Assembly: GCA_036488085.1 (NCBI GenBank) | Contig: DASXHZ010000090.1 | Location: 1-44,773 of the forward strand | From: DASXHZ01 sp036488085 | GTDB lineage: Bacteria > Acidobacteriota > Thermoanaerobaculia > Gp7-AA8 | DNA: 44,773 nucleotides | Reading direction: 5' to 3' | Shown here: positions 41,377 through 44,773 of the stretch, piece by piece | Position numbering within the stretch: the stretch's first letter is position 1 | How the letters are laid out: each line of letters begins with the position of its first letter | Made by a program: the position numbers and the translations under genes | Notes under the pieces: model-generated | What the model saw: only the letters and a program-made list of their open reading frames with translations | Told to the model about the DNA's origin: nothing | The model's database searches: none

Positions 41377-42194
41377 CCAAGCGCCTCATCGTCACTGCCG
41401 ACGACGTCGGCCTCCATCGCGGGATGACCGACGGTGCGTTGCATGCGCACGACTCGGGGATCGTGACCGCGTGCAGCGTCGTGGCGAACGGCACCGCGTT
41501 CCATCATGCCGTCGAGCGGCTGCGCGACTACCCCAAGCTCTCCGTCGGCATCCACCTCGCGCTCGTCGAAGAACGGCCGCTCGCCGCCGACGTCGATTCA
41601 CTGATCGGCGCCAGCGGGATTTTCCACGGCAGCTACTACGAGTTCATCCCGCGCTACTTCGCGCGCCGCATCCGCATCGACGAAGTCGAGCGCGAATTCC
41701 GGGCGCAGATCGAGAGCGTCCTCGCCGCCGGCATCACGCTCCAGCACGTGAACGGGCACCAGCACCTCCACCTCCTCCCGCGCATCTTCACCCTCGTGCA
41801 GCGCCTCGCCGAGGAGTACCGCATCCCGTATGTGCGGATCGTCGATGAGCGAAAGCGCGGCCACGGCCTCCGCGAGACCTCCGTCGCCGTCCTCAGCCGC
41901 CTCGGCCGCGCCGCACGTGCGCGCTCGCGCATCGGCACGAACGACCGCACCATCGGCGTCACCAACGCCGGACGTGTCGCAACATCCGCCGATCTCATCG
42001 CCCTCCTCGACGACGTCGACGGCCTCACGGAGCTCGTCGTCCACCCCGGTCTCGGCGACCCCGAGCTCCGCGACGCCTACGACTGGGGCTACGCCTGGGA
42101 AGCGGAGACCACCGCCCTATGCGATCCCGCGCTGCGCGAAGCGATCGCCGCGCGCGGGATCGAGCTCGCTACTCCACCTTTACCGCGCGGCTGA
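41367..42194 (+). CDS. YdjC/ChbG/NaxD-family carbohydrate deacetylase
   Basis: 275 aa from ATG 41367 (in-frame ATG 41346 and TTG 41337 lie within repeat DNA and are less likely). Metal ligands are Asp in IVTADDVGLHRGM and the His residues in SVGIHLALVEERPL and LQHVNGHQHLHLLPRIF, the YdjC signature for removing acetyl groups from N-acetylated sugars. With the upstream GT2 and GT-C genes this gives the set expected for making and transferring a deacetylated amino sugar on a lipid carrier. Also related to hopanoid-associated HpnK. The 3' end overlaps a decayed gene by 26 bp. Confidence 0.88.
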   Translation: MTASKRLIVTADDVGLHRGMTDGALHAHDSGIVTACSVVANGTAFHHAVERLRDYPKLSVGIHLALVEERPLAADVDSLIGASGIFHGSYYEFIPRYFARRIRIDEVEREFRAQIESVLAAGITLQHVNGHQHLHLLPRIFTLVQRLAEEYRIPYVRIVDERKRGHGLRETSVAVLSRLGRAARARSRIGTNDRTIGVTNAGRVATSADLIALLDDVDGLTELVVHPGLGDPELRDAYDWGYAWEAETTALCDPALREAIAARGIELATPPLPRG

Positions 42195-42385
42195 ACTCGG
42201 AGGTGGTCGAGCGCAGGAGGGAGAAATCGTTCCGCGTCAACGTCGGGGCCGTTGTTGGCGACGTCGACCTGGAAATTGATCGGCTGGTTTCCGTCGACCG
42301 TCTGGTCCGCGCTGATCGCGACCGAGAGGTCGGCAGAGGTCTGCGCCATCGCCGCCGAAGCCATGAAGAGGACGGCCAAAACCAT
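42169..42385 (-). pseudogene. Decayed DUF11-type secreted protein, internally deleted
   Basis: A signal peptide and the start of a DUF11-like domain (MVLAVLFMASAAMAQTSADL, then FQVDVANNGPDVDAE) begin at ATG 42385. In the next frame the sequence continues as LTRNDFSLLRSTTSEFSRAV and ends KVE stop at 42169. The same C-terminus (TSEFSRAVKVE, preceded by a TVTRNNF stretch) ends the intact neighbour at 42400. The fragment is therefore a paralogue whose middle has been lost at about 42235, with a one-base frame change at the junction. The last 26 bp overlap the deacetylase gene. Confidence 0.75.
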
Positions 42386-42399
42386 TTTCTACGCACTTG

Positions 42400-44049
42400 C
42401 TACTCCACTTTAACCGCCCTGCTGAACTCTGAAGTGTACGAGTGCGTGTCGGGGAACTCGGCGTTCGGTTGGACGGTGTTGATCCGAAGGAATCCGAAGA
42501 AATTGTTTCGCGTCACCGTCGCCGATACCCACTTACCGCGCCAGTCGCCGAGCGCGGCGAACCGGACGTTTCCATTCTGCGAATTGAAGCGGAGCGAGCC
42601 GAGGTAGTACTGGCCGTCTCCGAAGCCGCTCGAGTGGGGAGCGTCGCTGGCGTACATGATGAGCGTCGGGAGGATGGCGTTCGCCGGCTCGTTCGACGCA
42701 ATCGTGAGCACCGTCGTGTTCGTGGCCGCATCGTATTGCGCCGAGAGGACGACCGGCGCCGGCACGTCGCGGTCCGGCGTCGGACCGTCGAGGCCGACGT
42801 CGATGCCGACCTGCCAATTCGCGAAGATCGAGTTCGGACCGATGTCCGTGCCGATGGCACTGCGGTCGACCACGACGCCTGAGCCGTGGTTGAACGCGAC
42901 GTAGTTGCCGCGGATGTCGACGTCAAACGCGCTTGGGCTGACGTAGATCCCGGCCGCTTCGTTGCCGAGCGGCTCGTTGTGGATGTCGAGGCCGATCCGG
43001 TTTCCGAAGATGCTGTCGCCGGCGGCGCGTCCGATCCAGACGCCGCTGTGATGATTCGCGCCGATGACGTTGTTCGTGATCTTCGCGCCGAGGCTCGTGA
43101 AGAGGTGCGCGTTGACGACGACGCCGCGGCCGTTCGACGCCGGCTGCGTGCCGCTCGGGTCGACGCCGAGGTAATTGTCGTGGACCGTGCGTGCAGAGAA
43201 GAACGACTGGCAGGGAAGGACGTTGCCGGTCCCGAGCTCGCCGCCGATCGTCACCGCGGCGTTGGTGAAGTTGCCGATGGCGAGGCCGGCGATCTCCATG
43301 CCGCATGGCTGGTCGACGGCGATCGCGTCTTCCCACGTGCTGTTGCTTCCGTCGATGAAAACCTCGGGGCCATCCGGATTCGTGTCGCCCGTGAGCCGCG
43401 TCTGCGTCGTGCCGTCGATCGAGATGTTCTTGCCGGTGATCTTCGGTATCGCGCGATGCGGCTTCAGCGTGAAGTAGCCGCTGGCGGGCGGCGTGCCGAG
43501 GCGAAACGCGACCTTGCAGGGGTACTCGTCGGTGCAACCGAGGTTCGCCTGGTCGATGGCATTCGCGAGCGAGTCAGGCTGCGTGTCGGTGACGAAGAAC
43601 GTGCGGAAGACATGCGCGCCGGCCGTGAAGTGATTGTCCGTGAGGTTGCTCTCAGGCGCCGTCGTATGGACGTCCGCAGGGATCGGGAGCGTCTGTCCGT
43701 TCGTCGAATCGTCAGCGACCGCGGTGAGGGTGAAGTCCTTCTGGCCGTTGTAGAACGTTTTCGCGGCGACGTCGGGAATCGAGCACGTCACGGTCTGGCC
43801 CGACTGCGTGCAGTTGTCCGAGAGCGAGGCGACCCGAATTTGGGCCGGGACGGCCAGTGTCACCGTCACGCCGGTGGCCGGAATCGTGCCCTGGTTGAAC
43901 ACGGCGCCGATGACGTTGAACGGCAGGCCCGGATCGACCGCCTGCACGCTCACGGTCAAACCGACGTCAGCGGAGCTCTGTGCGATGGCGGCGACCGTAA
44001 CGAAGAGGGAGACGAGAACGAGGGAGGGGAGAGGGATTCGCCGGGTCAT
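42400..44049 (-). CDS. Secreted DUF11 / right-handed beta-helix protein
   Basis: 549 aa from ATG 44047-44049. Signal peptide (PLPSLVLVSLFVTVAAIAQ), then an Ig-like DUF11 domain (VFNQGTIPATGVTVTLAVPA, CTQSGQTVTCSIPDV) and a right-handed beta-helix region with repeated IxNNxIGxNxxxGV-type turns (ITNNVIGANHHSGVWIG, FGNRIGLDI, IRGNYVAFNHGSGVVV). The C-terminus is TSEFSRAVKVE, shared with the decayed paralogue. Probably an exported surface or secreted protein; beta-helix proteins often bind or cleave polysaccharides, but no catalytic residues are identifiable. The much longer open frame upstream is not coding. Confidence 0.85.
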   Translation of the reverse strand: MTRRIPLPSLVLVSLFVTVAAIAQSSADVGLTVSVQAVDPGLPFNVIGAVFNQGTIPATGVTVTLAVPAQIRVASLSDNCTQSGQTVTCSIPDVAAKTFYNGQKDFTLTAVADDSTNGQTLPIPADVHTTAPESNLTDNHFTAGAHVFRTFFVTDTQPDSLANAIDQANLGCTDEYPCKVAFRLGTPPASGYFTLKPHRAIPKITGKNISIDGTTQTRLTGDTNPDGPEVFIDGSNSTWEDAIAVDQPCGMEIAGLAIGNFTNAAVTIGGELGTGNVLPCQSFFSARTVHDNYLGVDPSGTQPASNGRGVVVNAHLFTSLGAKITNNVIGANHHSGVWIGRAAGDSIFGNRIGLDIHNEPLGNEAAGIYVSPSAFDVDIRGNYVAFNHGSGVVVDRSAIGTDIGPNSIFANWQVGIDVGLDGPTPDRDVPAPVVLSAQYDAATNTTVLTIASNEPANAILPTLIMYASDAPHSSGFGDGQYYLGSLRFNSQNGNVRFAALGDWRGKWVSATVTRNNFFGFLRINTVQPNAEFPDTHSYTSEFSRAVKVE

Positions 44050-44086
44050 CGTAGGTAGTACGGCAGTCGACAAAAGAACGTCCCCG

Positions 44087-44092
44087 TATAAT
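44087..44092 (+). promoter_or_regulatory. TATAAT -10 box before the dehydrogenase gene
   Basis: A perfect TATAAT ends 11 nt before ATG 44104. It is followed by CCGCC, as are the -10 hexamers at 4552 and 931. No good -35 box is visible at 17 bp. Confidence 0.5.
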
Positions 44093-44103
44093 CCGCCGCG
44101 CTT

Positions 44104-44773
44104 ATGGAACGCAAGATCGCAGTGATTCCCGGCGACGGCATCGGCCCCGAAGTCATCGCTGCCGGTATGCGCGTGCTCGAGGCCGTCAACGAGCGGTACC
44201 GGCTCGGGCTCGAGTTCGTCCACTTTGGCTGGAACGCCGACGAGTACCTTCGCACCGGCATCTCCATGCCGCCCGGCGCCATGGACGACATCCGGAACAA
44301 CTACGCCGCCGTCTACCTCGGTGCGTTCGGCGACCCGCGCGTTCCCGACATGAAGCACGCCGCCGACATCCTCCTTGGCATGCGCTTCCAGCTCGACCTC
44401 TACGTCAACTACCGGCCGGTGAAGCTGCTCAATGAGCGCCTCTCGCCGCTGAAGGGGAAGGATCGTCAACATATTGACTTCGTCATCTTCCGCGAGAACA
44501 CGGAAGGGGCCTACGTCGGCATGGGCGGCAACTTCAAGAAGGGGACGGACGAAGAGATCGCCGTTCAGGAAGACGTCTCCACGCACAAAGGGGTGGAGCG
44601 CATCATCCGCTACGCCTTCGAGTTCGCCCAGAAAACCGGCCGCAAGTCGGTCTGCATGTCGGACAAGAACAACGTCATGCGCTTCGGCGGCGATCTCTGG
44701 TTGCGCACCTTTCACGAAGTGGCGGCGCACTATCCCGGCATCGAAAGCTTTCACATGTTCGTCGATGCGCTCA
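44104..44773 (+). CDS. Isopropylmalate/isocitrate dehydrogenase-family protein, N-terminal part
   Basis: 223 residues before the right edge; the C-terminus is missing. The N-terminus has ERKIAVIPGDGIGPEVIAAG. Substrate-binding residues lie in LLGMRFQLDLYVNYRPVKLL, and FVIFRENTEGAYVGMGG is the conserved loop that contacts substrate. CMSDKNNVMRFGGDLWLRTF contains the Lys-Asn region. The family includes LeuB, isocitrate and tartrate dehydrogenases; the RENTEGAY loop alone does not decide between them, so no symbol is given. It is divergent from the beta-helix gene, 54 bp apart, with a very short leader. Confidence 0.88.
   Translation, partial: MERKIAVIPGDGIGPEVIAAGMRVLEAVNERYRLGLEFVHFGWNADEYLRTGISMPPGAMDDIRNNYAAVYLGAFGDPRVPDMKHAADILLGMRFQLDLYVNYRPVKLLNERLSPLKGKDRQHIDFVIFRENTEGAYVGMGGNFKKGTDEEIAVQEDVSTHKGVERIIRYAFEFAQKTGRKSVCMSDKNNVMRFGGDLWLRTFHEVAAHYPGIESFHMFVDAL

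Overview
The window is a compact, high-GC bacterial chromosome segment. It holds about 40 protein-coding genes on both strands and no rRNA, tRNA, insertion sequence or CRISPR array that I can recognise. Gene content (ECF sigma factor with DoxX, SPASM-type radical SAM proteins next to glycosyltransferases, DUF11/beta-helix secreted proteins, CheB-CheR-PAS fusion) and intergenic spacers made of short repeated words would fit a soil or sediment Acidobacteriota-type organism. That placement is inference from style only.

Layout. 1-4550: partial unknown gene, lone receiver, a CheB-CheR-PAS fusion broken by one extra C, an XRE regulator and a 24-unit array of 21-bp repeats. 4567-8134: DinB-fold protein, glucokinase, YchF, alpha/beta hydrolase. 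8508-14531: first glycan block (two GT2, one GT4, two radical SAM enzymes, a glycine-zipper protein, a small membrane protein). 14458-16857: ABC importer of the sulfonate/nitrate/taurine type. 16912-20067: dihydrodipicolinate-reductase-like dehydrogenase, DNA polymerase IV, D-serine-dehydratase-like PLP enzyme. 20054-21574: ECF sigma factor facing a DoxX/secreted-protein operon across a mirror-image promoter. 21775-28337: two small unknown genes, a 7TM-PAS-GGDEF-EAL protein, an M49-like peptidase, two receivers. 28392-34593: RsgA, ACT-type protein, secreted peptidase-like hydrolase, zinc-ribbon protein, AIM24-like protein, RluA-type pseudouridine synthase, GlpX. 34592-42194: GT-C enzymes, acyl-CoA dehydrogenase, membrane protein, methyltransferase and a second glycan operon (GT-C, GT2, YdjC deacetylase). 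42169-44773: a decayed and an intact DUF11/beta-helix secreted protein and the start of an isopropylmalate/isocitrate dehydrogenase-family gene.

What stands out. (1) Many spacers contain elements built from a 7-9 base word repeated several times and then repeated again in inverted form. The word differs from spacer to spacer. One such element lies in frame inside a methyltransferase gene. (2) The ECF sigma gene and the DoxX operon have identical GTCACC-N17-TCTAAT promoters back to back, sharing a perfect 14-bp palindrome. (3) Many start codons lie only 6-11 nt after a -10-like hexamer, suggesting leaderless or very short-leader mRNAs. (4) The GT2 / YdjC deacetylase / GT-C trio matches the logic of the FlmF-NaxD-FlmK lipid A amino-sugar pathway. 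(5) A 21-bp repeat array reads as heptapeptides beginning Pro-Leu on the minus strand but changes frame at its 22-bp units.
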